This document shows positions 23,666 to 35,006 of a stretch of DNA of 64,000 bases, one piece after another; the first letter of the stretch is position 1; each line of letters starts with the position of its first letter. The stretch comes from Posidonia oceanica (Eukaryota; Streptophyta; Magnoliopsida; Alismatales; Posidoniaceae): assembly GCA_037176725.1 (NCBI GenBank), contig JAZBRS010000049.1:32232001-32296000 (forward strand). The letters are read 5' to 3'. The notes beneath the pieces were generated by a model. It searched no databases and had not been told where the DNA came from. It was given only the letters and a program-made list of their open reading frames with translations. The position numbers and the translations under genes were made by a program.

Positions 23666-25391
23666 TGTGGATATAGGGTTTTGGAGGAGAAGAGCTTGTT
23701 TTGTCTCGTTTGCTCTTTCTCGGCGTCCTCTTTTTTTTGTATCCAACTCTGTCACTCCACAGGTGATGGAATTGGTGTGATCACCACTCTAGGTTTGCTT
23801 TCACCGACCCTCGAGACGCCTTGGGAGATGTGGGGTGTGGGTTCGGCTACTTTGGGACAATGCCGGCGTTGCCCAAGGGTGCCCGTGCTTGGTGAGTCTC
23901 TTCTTCTTCTTCTTCTTCTTCCTTGTAAAACAGATGTTAGAGAAATAAAAGTACGGATTAATATGGTGTAGTAGCCTATTCAGAGTATATTGAATAGAAC
24001 ATAAAGAAACACAGAAAAACACTTACCCGAGGGGTTTGATCCCCCCAGTTGCAACTAATGGAAATGAATATGCTTTGCTATACTATGAAATTAAAAATAT
24101 GATATGAAAAAGAAAAACTAAAGAGAGCCCCCTTTTTATCTATGCACGGAATGCAAGATGTGTCGACATGATGTCACCGACGACAGAGGAAGACTCAAGC
24201 TCTTCTCTTACTCGGGATCCCCTTTCTCAAGACTCTCTCAAAATTTGGTTTCTCTCTCTAGGAATCTCTCCACTATTTTTTCACTTCTCAAAAATCTGTC
24301 CTCCTCCAAAAACATCCGTCCTTGACCCTGTGGGGGTACCCCTGCTTTATAGAAGCAGGGGAGGAACAAGAAAGGAATTGAATGACAAGATCAGCAAACT
24401 TTCCAATTCAGAGGTGTTATACGCTGGAAATCCAGCGGATAACGTTATAAGCTAGAATACCAGCGTATAATGACCTCCGAGGTACAACTACCAGGATAAA
24501 GGAATATTCCCTAATTAAAACTTGATTAAGTGTCATTAAACTAGTGTTAATTGCCTTGACCGGTCAATAGAGTCTAAAGATGGCAAAAACACAGATTTTG
24601 TATTTGGCCAAATAAAGAAAGTTTGGGGTTGACACTGGGCTCCCACCTTAGACGCTGGAAAACCAGCGGCCAACGTTATAAGCTGGGAATCCAACGTATA
24701 ACACCCTCAGTCAGTCCAACTTCCAAATTTAGTCAGGAATCTCTCCACTATTTTTTCACTTCTCAAAAATTTGTCCTCCTCCAAAAACATCCGTCCTTGA
24801 CCCTGTGGGGGTACCCCTGCTTTATAGAAGCAGGGGAGGAACAAGAAAGGAATTGAATGACAAGATCAGCAAACTTTCCAATTCAGAGGTGTTATACGCT
24901 GGAAATCCTGCGGACAACGTTAGAAGCTAGAATACCAGCTTATAACGACCTCCGAGATACAGCTGCCAGGATAAAGGATTATTCCTTAATTAAAACTTCA
25001 TTAAGTGTCATTAAACTAGTGTTAATTGCTTTGACTGGTCAACAGAGTCCAAAGATGGCAAAAACACAGATTTTGTATTTGGCCAAATAAAGAAAGTTTG
25101 GGGCTGGCACTGGGCTCCCACGTTAGATATTGGAAAACCAGCGGCCAACGTTAGACATTGGAAAACCAACGGCCAACGTTATAAGCTGTGAATTCAGCGT
25201 ATAACACCCTCAGTCAATCCAACTTCCAAATTTGGTCAGGAAATGAAGAACATTCAAGTTGTTGATACTTAAAGCTTAAATAGGTGTTTGGCTCAAGTGA
25301 GAGGTCCTGGATTGAGCAAAGAGCTTTTAGGGACGACCTAATGCAACAGACTACACTACCATGAAGGGAGTGCCAAAATGTGGTATCTACA
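23666..25391 (-). repeat. 5' LTR of the Tat-like element, enlarged by an internal duplication
   Basis: A 1,726-bp copy, 484 bp longer than the 3' LTR. The excess is a direct tandem duplication with a 475-bp offset (copies from 24261 and from 24736) plus a short extra repeat near 25125-25170. The minus-strand TATA is at 24346-24351, and a second copy lies near 24821 in the duplicate. Followed by TSD AGCAT at 25392-25396. Confidence 0.88.
24261..25210. repeat. 475-bp tandem duplication within the 5' LTR
   Basis: GGAATCTCTCCACTATTTTT starts at 24261 and again at 24736, and the sequences stay colinear to about 25210 with scattered differences. The 3' LTR (11100-12341) has one copy. The junction shares a few bases (AGTCAGGAA), consistent with a short-homology event. 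Confidence 0.9.
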
Positions 25392-25396
25392 AGCAT

Positions 25397-25746
25397 CATC
25401 TTATCCAGGCGCCTGGGAGGCACTGGATGCGCATCTGGGCGCCTGGGAGGCGTCCATGTGGCCCTGAATCAACTCTGACTTGGTCAATCTGTTAGCTTAT
25501 CTTCCTTCTAGTATTTACACACATGGAAAAAGTGTATTTGACCTCTTGACAAATCTAGAAAATTCTTTTATCTTCGGATTTGCATTCCTTTTTATCTTTT
25601 ATTCTTTTCTCTTCCTTCTTTTTCTCAATTCTTTTCAGGTCCTCAGGTTCCTATAAAATTTACACAAAACACCTCGAGTAGCATTATTTATATACATTAA
25701 TCAATAAATATGGGGAATAAAATATGTATGAATTATGAGTTAATCA
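25397..25746 (-). repeat. 3' LTR of the Athila element, part 2 (U3 side)
   Basis: Resumes the LTR after the Tat-like insertion. Together with 10181-11099 it makes 1,269 bp, against 1,245 bp for the 5' LTR. Contains two GGCGCC-type dyads at 25405-25456. Ends TTAATCA at 25746, next to the minus-strand polypurine tract. Confidence 0.9.
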
Positions 25747-27575
25747 AACACCCTCATACCTATCTTTTGCTAGTCCTCGAGCAAAATTTACTCTAACCTA
25801 ACATAAGAAAAAGAAGAAAATCCTAACCCACTTTCGCAGGAATCGCGATTGCACTTAGCATGTGCAACAAGCATTTAAACCCCTAGGTTGCCCTAGTGGA
25901 CGAGTGGTGTCTCATGATGGTTTACAGAGGATCTACCCACAAAATCGCAAAAGAAAATGATCAAGGAATAAAGAAAGTAAAAAATGAAAATTCTACAATA
26001 TCCACATTACCCTACTCAATTGAAAAGATCCAAAGTTCCCAAGTGCCTTAATCCTCTAGTTTAACCTTTGTTGAGAACCCTCATCTTGTCATCATAGAGA
26101 CTCTGTCTTATTTTTCACATCATCTTCTTAAAAATTACTCATATGTACCTTGTGTTTGTGAGATTGACCTTAGCATGGGTTTTCAAATCCAATCTTATCA
26201 CATTAGCAATTTTATTTTATTGATCTGTGTCTTGCTTTCTTAGACTTTATTCTTAGCTACCCATTTAGCGAGCTTTAGGTCTGTGGATCCCAAACCAAAT
26301 GGTTTTAGGTCACCAGATGTGAAGACACCCCTAAGGACTTAATCACTTGAGTAGCTAAGACCTCAAAGACAAGACTTTTTTTTTCTTTTTCTTTTATCCT
26401 CTAATCACCTTTTTACGTGAATATCAATGCTTACTGAGGCACGATACCTACTTACTCAGTGATTATTAGATATTTTTTTCTTTTTCTTTTATCCTCTAAT
26501 CACCATTTTACATGAATACCAATGCTTACTAAGGCACGAACCCAGTTACTAAGTGATTATTAGATATTTTTAATTTTATTTATTTATTAATAATTTTTTT
26601 AATTGCTAAGGTGTTTTAGATCTTCCTTTATTCCCCACAGCTAAGGCCTAGAATGACAGTGCAGTATAAGGTACATATAAGTTATGAATATTTCAGATGA
26701 TGTTATTTTTCAGATTTTGTCTCTACTCTTTGAATCATAAGGTTCCCCATTACTCAGTCTTACCTTTGAACTTCAAACACTAGGTTATTAATTCACTCCT
26801 ATTTGATTAGACTAATGTGGATAGTTCCTAATTTTTTTTCAATTTTTTTTTTTCAAAAATCAAGTCTAAGAAATTTTTTTTCTCTTTTTTTTTAAAATGA
26901 AAAGATATACAAAAGATTCTAACTAAAAAAAATGAAAAGACACAAAGAAGACTCCTCCCACACCTAAATTATGCATTATCCTCAATGTATGCAATAATTG
27001 ATATGATCAATGAAATACAATTAAAATTAGAACAATGATACCTAATTCGGGATGGAGTGCTTGTACTACTAAGAGAAAGAAAGTTATGTACATTTTATAC
27101 ATATTTACACCCTAAGTTCAATATCCTAGATATCTCACATTCTTCTTCTCCCTGTTGGTCTATGAGAGCTGGACCTTCTCAACTCCTCTAACTCAGCTCA
27201 AGTCCTCCTCACTTCCCTATGTATTCTTTGCATTCCTCCCATACATGGTGGTTGAAATCACTCTGAGAATCAAATGGAGGGTCATCAGTCCAAAAAGTGT
27301 CTCTCTCCTCATTCTCACCCTAGGATGACTCAGCTCTAATAATGTGTTCCTGAAGCATATGAGGCCCCTATGGTGTACGGACAGTCAACCTATAGGAGTT
27401 AGACACAGTTTCCACTATTGCCATTTGTCGTTGTTCTTGGGATTCAAATGCAAATTGCTCAGGTGTCAAAAAGGTCTTAACAATATCAGTGATTAGAATA
27501 GGTAAGGGCAGAGTTGACTTTCTTCTAATTCTCTTTACCTAAGTAATTGAATCAAAAAGTCTATGATAGAGGTAA
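25747..27575 (-). other. 3' untranslated region of the Athila element
   Basis: The polypurine tract (minus strand GATAGGTATGAGGG) adjoins the LTR. The rest is A/T-rich with no protein domain. It includes two copies of a segment with TTTTTCTTTTATCCTCTAATC about 90 bp apart (about 26382 and 26472), so a small direct duplication is present. Similar to 3941-5477 of the related element. Confidence 0.6.
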
Positions 27576-28082
27576 ATCCTAGAATCCCTAGTCATCAACA
27601 TATAAACAACATGGAGGAATATAAAATGATGAAAAGTGGGAACCCCCTATGATATTGTTTTGGACCCACCTACAAGTTGTGTACACATTCTCATACATAG
27701 TAGTCCCTCTAATTCCCCCATCTAAAGATAGAGCACAGTTAGGACCCATGTGTGAAAAATAGTGTCCTAAATCATTGATGGGTAAATTTACAGGAGATAA
27801 GGGGATTCCAGTGACTTGGGAAATTAATTCCAGGGTTACTTCAATATTGAGTCCACGCCACACCAAGTAAATTACCCCTCTATCTAGATCAACATTATTC
27901 CAGTCAAAATAATTATAGAATTCTTCTACTAAGTGGGGTACCTAGTAATGATTATTTGTGGCATGCAACAAATAGTGATAGCCTCTAATTGAAATTTGTT
28001 CCTTAAAGAAACTACCATAAGCTCCAAATATTTCATCAAAAAATTTCTCCGGGAACACTCCTCTCCTATCATTATCACCCAT
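27576..28082 (-). pseudogene. Extra 3' ORF of the Athila element (position of env-like ORF), decayed
   Basis: Starts at ATG 28082 (minus, MGDNDRRGVFPEKFF) and continues with one stop near 27942 into VWRGLNIEVTLELISQVTG. The layout (a variable N-terminus, a Tyr-Phe..Trp stretch, then a short V.RG....T...I....G motif) resembles the 'putative plant transposon protein' found downstream of pol in many Athila elements. No transmembrane or signal segment can be relied on in what remains, so I do not call it an envelope gene. Broken by stops beyond about 27588. Confidence 0.5.
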
Positions 28083-28193
28083 TTTGATTATTTGATCACA
28101 AAAAACGATAATAACACAAAAAGTTAACAGAAAATAGAAATTATGGCTAGATTTGCTTACTACCCCCAATGTGGGGGGGATGACCACTCGACA

Positions 28194-28416
28194 GCCGGCG
28201 TTTTTCTAAGATCCGGCGCCTGGGAGGCGTCCGGTGACAAATATGGTGCCTGTTCGGCATCAGAAACAGAGTATACGACGAAAAACGATATCACAGAATC
28301 GATTATGCTCTAAGGATCTGAAGGGCTGAAGAAGAAAAATGAAGAATGGTCAGGAACTGGCGCCTGTGGGGCGTCCTATGAGCTTTCCGGTGCCTGGTGG
28401 GCGCTCAGTCGGCGAC
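28194..28416 (-). promoter_or_regulatory. Internal GGCGCC dyad cluster upstream of the 3' ORF
   Basis: Four to five units of the LTR-type dyad (GGCGCCTGGGAGGCGTCC at about 28214, then GGTGCCTG.., GGCGCCTGTGGGGCGTCC at about 28370 and GGTGCCTGGTGGGCGC at about 28389). They lie between the end of pol and the start of the 3' ORF. The motif's return here suggests an internal promoter or a shared regulatory module. No experiment supports this. Confidence 0.45.
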
Positions 28417-28724
28417 TGTCGATCTCTGTTGAAGGGTGGCTATTGTTGAAGAGAGGGGAGAAGCTCGGGAGAACAAAAGATTTTAGGTTTACGATAAGAA
28501 ATGTTAGGGTTTTATGTTATAAGTGGACAAATTGTCTATTTCACCCTGCACTTATTACAAATAGCTCCCAGATTCTTATATTTTATTTATGCCTTTTTTT
28601 TTCTTCTTCTTTTTCTTTTCTATTTTTTTTCTTTTTTTTTTTTAAAGAGGAGGAATAAGTCAAATTTATATACATAGACATAAAAGACTCAACTATATAC
28701 ATATTTACAACGTATTTCTACAAC

Positions 28725-29993
28725 TTACCCAAGATATTGAGGGTCATGAAGAACCATGCCCTCACTTTCCTTTTCAGTGGGTAATTCCAAGAACATTTTT
28801 AAATGTTGACCATTGACTTTGAAAATTTCACCGTTCTTAGGATTTTCAATTTCTACCGTTCCATGGGGATACACAACTTTTACCACATAGGGTCCAGTCC
28901 ACCTGGACCTTAATTTTCCTGGAAATAAATGGAGTCTAGAGTTATATAGGAGGACCTTTTGACCAATGGAGAATGATTTTCTAAGAATCGCTTTATCATG
29001 AAAAATATTGGTCTTCTCCTTGTAAATCTTAGAGCTATCATATGCTTCATTTCTTAACTCTTCTAACTCATTCAGTTGCCATTTCCTTTTGACTCCAGCT
29101 GTAGCTAAATCTAAATTCAATTGTTTAATGGCCGATATTGCTCGATGTTCTAATTCGACTGGCAAGTGGCAAGCTTTTCCAAATACAAGCCGATACGGAG
29201 ACATTCCTAAATTGGTCTTAAATGTAGTCCGATGGGCCCATAATACATCATTTAATTTCTCAGACTAGTCTTATCTATTTGGCTTAACAATTTTCCCCAA
29301 AATTTGCTTGATTTGCCTATTAGATACCTCCACTTGGCCACTTGTTTGAAGATGATATGGAGTGGCGAGCTTATGTGTGATAGAATACTTTTTCATCAAG
29401 GCTTCCAATGATCGGTTACAAAAATGTGTGCCCCTATCACTAATGATGGCTCGTGGCATACCAAACCTAGGAAAAATGTGTGATTTTAGAAATTCAATGA
29501 CCACCTTGTTGTCATTGGATTTACATGGTATAGCCTCTATCCATTTGGACACATAATCAACGGCCACTAGAATGTATAAATAGCCATGAGAATTCGGAAA
29601 TGGACCCATAAAATCAATCCCCCACACATCAAATATCTCCACTTCCAATATAGATTGTAATGGCATCATATTCATTCTTGTGATCTTACCCAACTGTTGA
29701 CACCTATTACAACTCTTACAGTATTCAAAAGCATCCTTAAACAGAGTGGGCCAGTAAAATCCACATTGAAGCATCTTGGCAGCTGTCTTCTTAGGCCCAA
29801 AATGACCTCCACAAGCCTGATCATGGCAAAAAGATAAAACACTCCTAACTTCTTGGTCTGGAATGCATCTCCTAACGATCTGGTCAGGACAGTACTTAAA
29901 GAGATACGGATCATCCCATTGGAAGAACTTGACTTGAGACATGAATTTGTATCTATCCTGTTTGGTCCACTCTGGTGGAATTTTACTAGTCAC
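28725..29993 (-). pseudogene. Athila integrase
   Basis: Reads from 29993 down to 29271 and, after a frame break, 29204 to 28725. The N-terminal HHCC zinc domain is present ([11 protein letters not shown].. through CKSCNRCQQ). The catalytic triad residues are seen in [19 protein letters not shown] and VEVSNRQIK. After the break comes the C-terminal [16 protein letters not shown] segment, then the SH3-like end with [19 protein letters not shown]. The interruption near 29205-29270 removes continuity, so the copy is inactive as annotated. Confidence 0.88.
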
Positions 29994-30017
29994 TAGATAG
30001 TTTACTATGTTAGCAAA

Positions 30018-31597
30018 CTAAGGTTCAGAAGATATTGCCAATAATTGTTCATCAGGGAAACTATCATTGATTGGAAGGTCATTGGATGGTTCAAGATTTA
30101 GACGGAACAAATGGTCAACTATCACATTCTCGCAACCCGTTTTGTCCCTAATTTCAAGATCAAATTCTTGAAGGAGAAGGATCCACCTAATCAATCGGGC
30201 TTTTGCATCCTTCTTTGCTAAAAGCTGTTTCAATGCTGCATGGTCAGTGTAGATGATGATGTGAGATCCTATTAAGTAAGACCAAAATTCTCTAAGGCAA
30301 AAACTACAGCTAAGAATTCTTTTTCTGTTGTAGAGTAATTTAGCTGTGCTTCATTTAGTATCTTACTTGCATAGTAAATCACATGTGGTAATTTGTCAAT
30401 CCTTTGACCTAGAATAGCAGCAATTGCATAGTCAGATGCATTGCACATGAGTTCAAAAGGTTTGGTCCAATCTGGTGGGTGAATGATAGGTGCGGAAGTC
30501 AACTCCTTCTTGAGACGTTCAAATGCCTTAAGGCACTCATGGGAGAAGTAAAAAGGGACATCCTTAGATAATAGATTAGTTAAGGGTCTAACAACCTTGC
30601 TAAAATCCTTAATAAATCTTCTATAAAATCCTACATGTCCTAAGAAGGCCCTAATATTTTTGACAATTGTTGGTGGAGGAAGATTTGCAATAAAGTCTCT
30701 TGGTCCACTTCGATGCCTCTTTTTGAGATGATATGGCCCAAAACAATGCCTTGTTAAGCCATGAAGTGACATTTTTCCCAATTAAGTGTCAAATTCTTTT
30801 CTGTGCGTCTTTTCAATACTAACTCAAGATGATAGAGGCATTCAGAAAATGTGGATCCAAAAATGGAAAAGTCATCCATGAAGAAAAAATCTTTCCACCA
30901 TGTCAGAGAAGATGCTCACCATGCATCTTTGGAAAGTGGCTGGAGCATTGCATAGCCCAAAGGGCATGCGGCGATAGGCAAAGGTTCCAAAAGGGCAGGT
31001 GAAGGTGGTCTTCTCTTGATCCTCAGGAGCAATACGAATTTGGTTATAACCAGAATATCCATCAAGAAAACAATAATACTCATGTCCGGCTAACCTTTCC
31101 AACATCTGATCAATGAATGGCAAAGGAAAATGGTCTTTCCTGGTTGCCGCATTTAGTTTCCTATAGTCTATACATACTTGCCATCCTGTTTGGATGCGAA
31201 TGGAGACAAGTTCATTGTTATCATTCTGAATTACAGTAATTCTAGATTTCTTTGGAACTACTTGGACTGGACTTACCCATAAGCTATCTGAGATGGGATA
31301 AATTATCCCATTATCAAGACATTTCAGTATGTCTTTTCTTACCACTTCTTTCATTACAGGGTTCAACCGCCTTTATGGATCTCTAGCTGGGTGGGCTTCC
31401 TCTATCAAGTGAATCCGATGTTGCACAATTATTGGACTAATCCCCTTGATATCAGCCATGGTCCATCCTTTGGCTTCCTTATTCTCACTAAGGACGGTTA
31501 ACAAAGCCTCTTCTTGATTCTGAGTGAAGTCGTCTGCGATGATTACAGGAAGGGTCTGATCTTTCCCTAAATAGGCATACTTGAGATGTTCAGGCAA
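30018..31597 (-). pseudogene. Athila reverse transcriptase and RNase H
   Basis: The RT N-terminal region begins near 31597, with the core at 31366-30872: VQVVPKKS, VCIDYRKLN, PFIDQMLERLAGHEYYCFLDGYSG and PFGTFAYRRMPFGLCNAPATF. A one-base frameshift comes just before the catalytic F-x-D-D segment near 30870-30885. The RT thumb follows (LGHVGFYRRFI), then RNase H ([34 protein letters not shown]) to about 30018 with another break near 30235-30275. It belongs to the gypsy type because RNase H precedes integrase. Confidence 0.88.
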
Positions 31598-31599
31598 AA

Positions 31600-32567
31600 G
31601 TTTAAGCTCTAGTGTAGGTGGTTCCTCAATGGATGGCTTAGGGCTTGGTCTGGGCTCAAATATGATAGGCTCTGAAGGAGGGTTATACTAATTGTTGGAC
31701 TTGTGGGTCCTACATTGGGTTAACTCATTGGCTTCTTCAACAAACATTAATTCATCTTTGAAAATCTCCTCAAAACTTTGGTTAAAGTAGCCTAGATCAA
31801 ATTCAATTTCATCCTCTGTTAGGTCTTCTTCTTCTGAGAAATCTTCAATTATGTTAACCTCAAATATCTCATCTGGTTCATTGATTAACTGCTTATCCAA
31901 ATTAAAAATGTTAAGTGTTAAATCTCATAATTTAATCTCATTGAACCATTTCGACAGTTGATTAAAGCATTGGTTGTAGCTAGGAAGGGTCGACCTAGGA
32001 TAAATGGAATTTGGCCTTTAAGGTTGGTCAAGGGTTGGGTTTCTAAGATCACAAAATCTACAGGATATACAAAGTCACCAACCTTGATTAGAACATCTTC
32101 AACAATTCCTCTAGGCATCTTGATTGATCTATCAGTCAACTGTAATGTTACCCTAGTTGTTTCAATTCGCCTAACCCTAATTGCTTATACACTGAGTACG
32201 GCAATAGATTGACACTAGCTCCTAGATCTAGCAAAGCCTTATCAATTTTAGTGTTACCTATTGTACACGAGATTGTGGGACTTCCAAGGTCCTTATATTT
32301 CATAGGTAATTGATTTGTTAGAATAGAGCTGACATTGGCTGTTAGAAAAGCTTTCTTAGGTACATTCGTGGTTCTCTTTCGAGTGCACAAGTCCTTAAAG
32401 TATTTGGTATATGTAGGGACCTGTTGGATTGCATCTAAGAGAGGAATATTTACCTTAACTTGCCTAATCACCTCTAATATCTTTTCCATTTGTGCAGACT
32501 CCTTTTTGTTAGGGAAGGTTCCTTTCTCTCTCCCTCCTACCCATGTGGCTAGCTGACTCAATTGCAT
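31600..32567 (-). pseudogene. Athila protease and gag-pol linker
   Basis: Contains the Athila-type protease site LLDLGASVNLLPYSVY near 32210-32260 and its C-terminal partner ILGRPFLAT near 31970-32010. An acidic linker near 31690-31900 is the part shared with the ORF of the element at 212-6753. Frame breaks near 32140 and 31910 and a stop near 31688 interrupt it. Confidence 0.82.
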
Positions 32568-33809
32568 CTCAATTCGAGATATGGATTACGTATTTGCAGC
32601 TATGCTGGTGTTTGTTTGAGAGTTGGCATTGAGAAGGGCCTCCACACCTTTCTCTAGGGTGTTCATTCTCCTCTCATTGTCATTAAATCCTGGAGGTGGG
32701 TTGGGTTGTGATCCTACATTAAAGTTCTGCTGGACATGTTGATTGGGCCTAAAATGATTTGAGTGTTGCTGTTGGCCTTGGGGGAAAGCAAAATTGTTGC
32801 TTCTGTGATGAAGTTGCTGGTTCCAAGAAAAATTAGGATGATTCTTCCATCCTGGATTGTAGGTTGGGACATATGAATCATTTCGGGGCCTAACAAAGGT
32901 TGCATTTAATTGTTCAGGTTCAAAATTAGGTTAACCCCCAACTAAAGGACACTCTTCCATCACATGACCCACCATGTGACAATCTTTACACCAAGGAACT
33001 TGGTCAGACACTTGATTTACCTGAGCTTTCTCCTTCATCTCTAGAGCTTCTAACCTACGAGCTAGTGTGTTGTATTTGGCTTCAGTGGCTATAGAAGACT
33101 CTATTAAGTGAATATCGCCTTTAGAGGGTGTGGGTTTATCAATTAATTGATCATTTGTACTCTCCCACTGCATTGTTTTTTCAGCTAAGTCTCCTAGAAA
33201 TTCCCATACCTCATCCTCATTTTTCTTCATGAATGCTCCCTAACACATAGACTCAAGCATGGTCCTAGTTGAAATATCTAAACCCTCATAAATTATTTGG
33301 CATAGTCTCCATTTTTCTACACCATGGTGCGAACACTGGGCTAAGAGATCCTTAAATCTATCAAAATATTTCCAGAAAGACTCACCAATTTGTTGTTTAG
33401 ATGAATTAATTTCATTTCTAAATTTGATGGTCTTGTGAACAGGATAATATTTTTTCAGATATATAGTGCAAAATTGGGCCCAAGTGGTGATTGAATTAGT
33501 TGATAGACTATAAAGTCATTTTTTAGCATTGTCTTTTAATGCAAAAGGAATGAATCTTAACCGAACTGCATCATCAGACAACTGTTGTAACTTCATCATA
33601 CTACACACCTCCTCAAATTCATTGATGAACCAGTAAGCATCTTCAGATGCTAGACCCGCGAATCTAGGCAACTGGCTAATATAATTGGATTTGAGCTCAA
33701 AATTATTGCCATTAGCATTTGAAAGTCTAATTCAAGATGGTTGTACAATTCTTACTGGATAACACCTGGCTTCTAAGGCTAGAGGTGGATTGTGTACTTC
33801 ATCAGCCAT
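32568..33809 (-). pseudogene. Athila gag
   Basis: Starts at ATG 33809 (MADEVHNPPLALEA). The capsid region follows, with ITTWAQFC, FRNEINSSKQQIGESFWKYF and IIYEGLD, as in Athila Gags. A CX2CX4HX4C knuckle (CKDCHMVGHVMEEC) is at about 32940-32990. Then comes an Asn/Gln/Pro-rich tail and a heptad segment before protease. Stops near 33730, 33520, 33240 and 32935 break it. Confidence 0.82.
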
Positions 33810-34780
33810 TTTAAATTCTTTGGGTTCGACACGGATGAGACGATGAGTCAAATCACGAACCCAAACGGGCATGCACTTGATGAAAATTTTTTTTTAAATA
33901 AAATAACAAAATGCAATGAAAATAGAAAAGAAGAAAAGATGAAATAATATGAACTAAATAGATGAGGAGATTACAGATAGAGGAGAAAGATGCCTAATCT
34001 AATCACATAAGTCACCCAAATCTTAATTCTATTGTTGACATAAAATCTAGACAGCTCCTAACTTCCAAGTTAAATTTCAAGATCCTTGGTTTAAAATTTC
34101 TCAAACCGAGTTAACTAGATCAGTGGAGGAAAGTGGGAGGCTTCCCGTGCGTAAGCAACAGACCTAACTAACTAACCACTTTGCCTTTTAAGAGGTCGGG
34201 CCTCTTGAACCACTTTTCTTAGACACCAACAATGAATAAGAATTTTAAATCCAATTCTCTCTAGGTTTTACTTGTCCTATTGAGCTCGAATCTTAGGGGC
34301 CGATGTCTACTTGATTTTAATTGAGGTTTAGGTCAATGCTCATGCTTTCTTTTGTTATTTTTGGGTTAAAGAAGGGTGATGAAATCCCTACCTTATCTTA
34401 TGCTATAGGTTTTGTCCTTAGGTACTTTGAAATGATATGCAATAAACAATTATGCTCAAACAAATTGCTCTTCCTGCTAACTATATGCTCTAAAATGCTA
34501 GAAATCAAGTAGGAGAACATGTACCTTTTCCTCCAGCAATCACCAAAATAAAATAACAAGAAATGAAAATTACACTAAATGCAAACTATATGATGTATGT
34601 CCTAAAAACAGGTTTCTATCTTATCATGAAATATTTTTAATTGGATTCAAGTTTATGTTCGATTTTTAAATTAATGATCGAGAAAAAACAGAAATCGAAA
34701 CAATAATTAAACCCTAGATCAGGATTCTAGAAAAGATCAGAAATAATTGAAACTAAAATTTCGAAGAAAATAACTGACCT

Positions 34781-34830
34781 GGGCGCCCAGCAGGCTCTGA
34801 AAGTGCAGATTGGCGCCTGGGAGGCACTCC
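34781..34830 (-). promoter_or_regulatory. GGCGCC dyads in the Athila leader
   Basis: Two units (GGGCGCCCAGCAGG and TGGCGCCTGGGAGGCAC) lie between primer-binding site and gag ATG. They are the same motif as in the LTR and upstream of the 3' ORF. Confidence 0.45.
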
Positions 34831-35006
34831 TAATTCCTGAGATTTGCTGGAAATGGCTTCTTGATTCTTCTTATCTCTAACTAAATATCCGTGTAAGATT
34901 AAAATAACGAAACAATTTTTTTTTTTAATAAAAACGAAAAGAAAGAAATAACCGACAATAAATCAATGTTATAAAATACTATTCTCCAGCAACAGCGTCA
35001 AAAACT

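Larger units (their letters stand above)
11100..25391 (-). mobile_element. Tat-like gypsy-type non-autonomous retrotransposon carrying an antisense PMD gene
   Basis: A 14,292-bp element. The 3' LTR (11100-12341) and 5' LTR (23666-25391) are flanked by the target duplication AGCAT (11095-11099 and 25392-25396). On the minus strand the order is 5' LTR, long leader, gag with a zinc-finger-like tail, a pol-less spacer, an antisense multi-exon plant-mobile-domain gene, a tandem-repeat-rich 3' UTR, a polypurine tract (GGAGGGG) and the 3' LTR. No RT, RNase H or integrase is visible anywhere, so it is non-autonomous. Gag type, extra antisense coding and repeat-rich 3' UTR all suggest the Tat/Ogre/Retand lineage. 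The LTRs are nearly identical over most of their length, so it is the youngest layer here. Confidence 0.88.
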
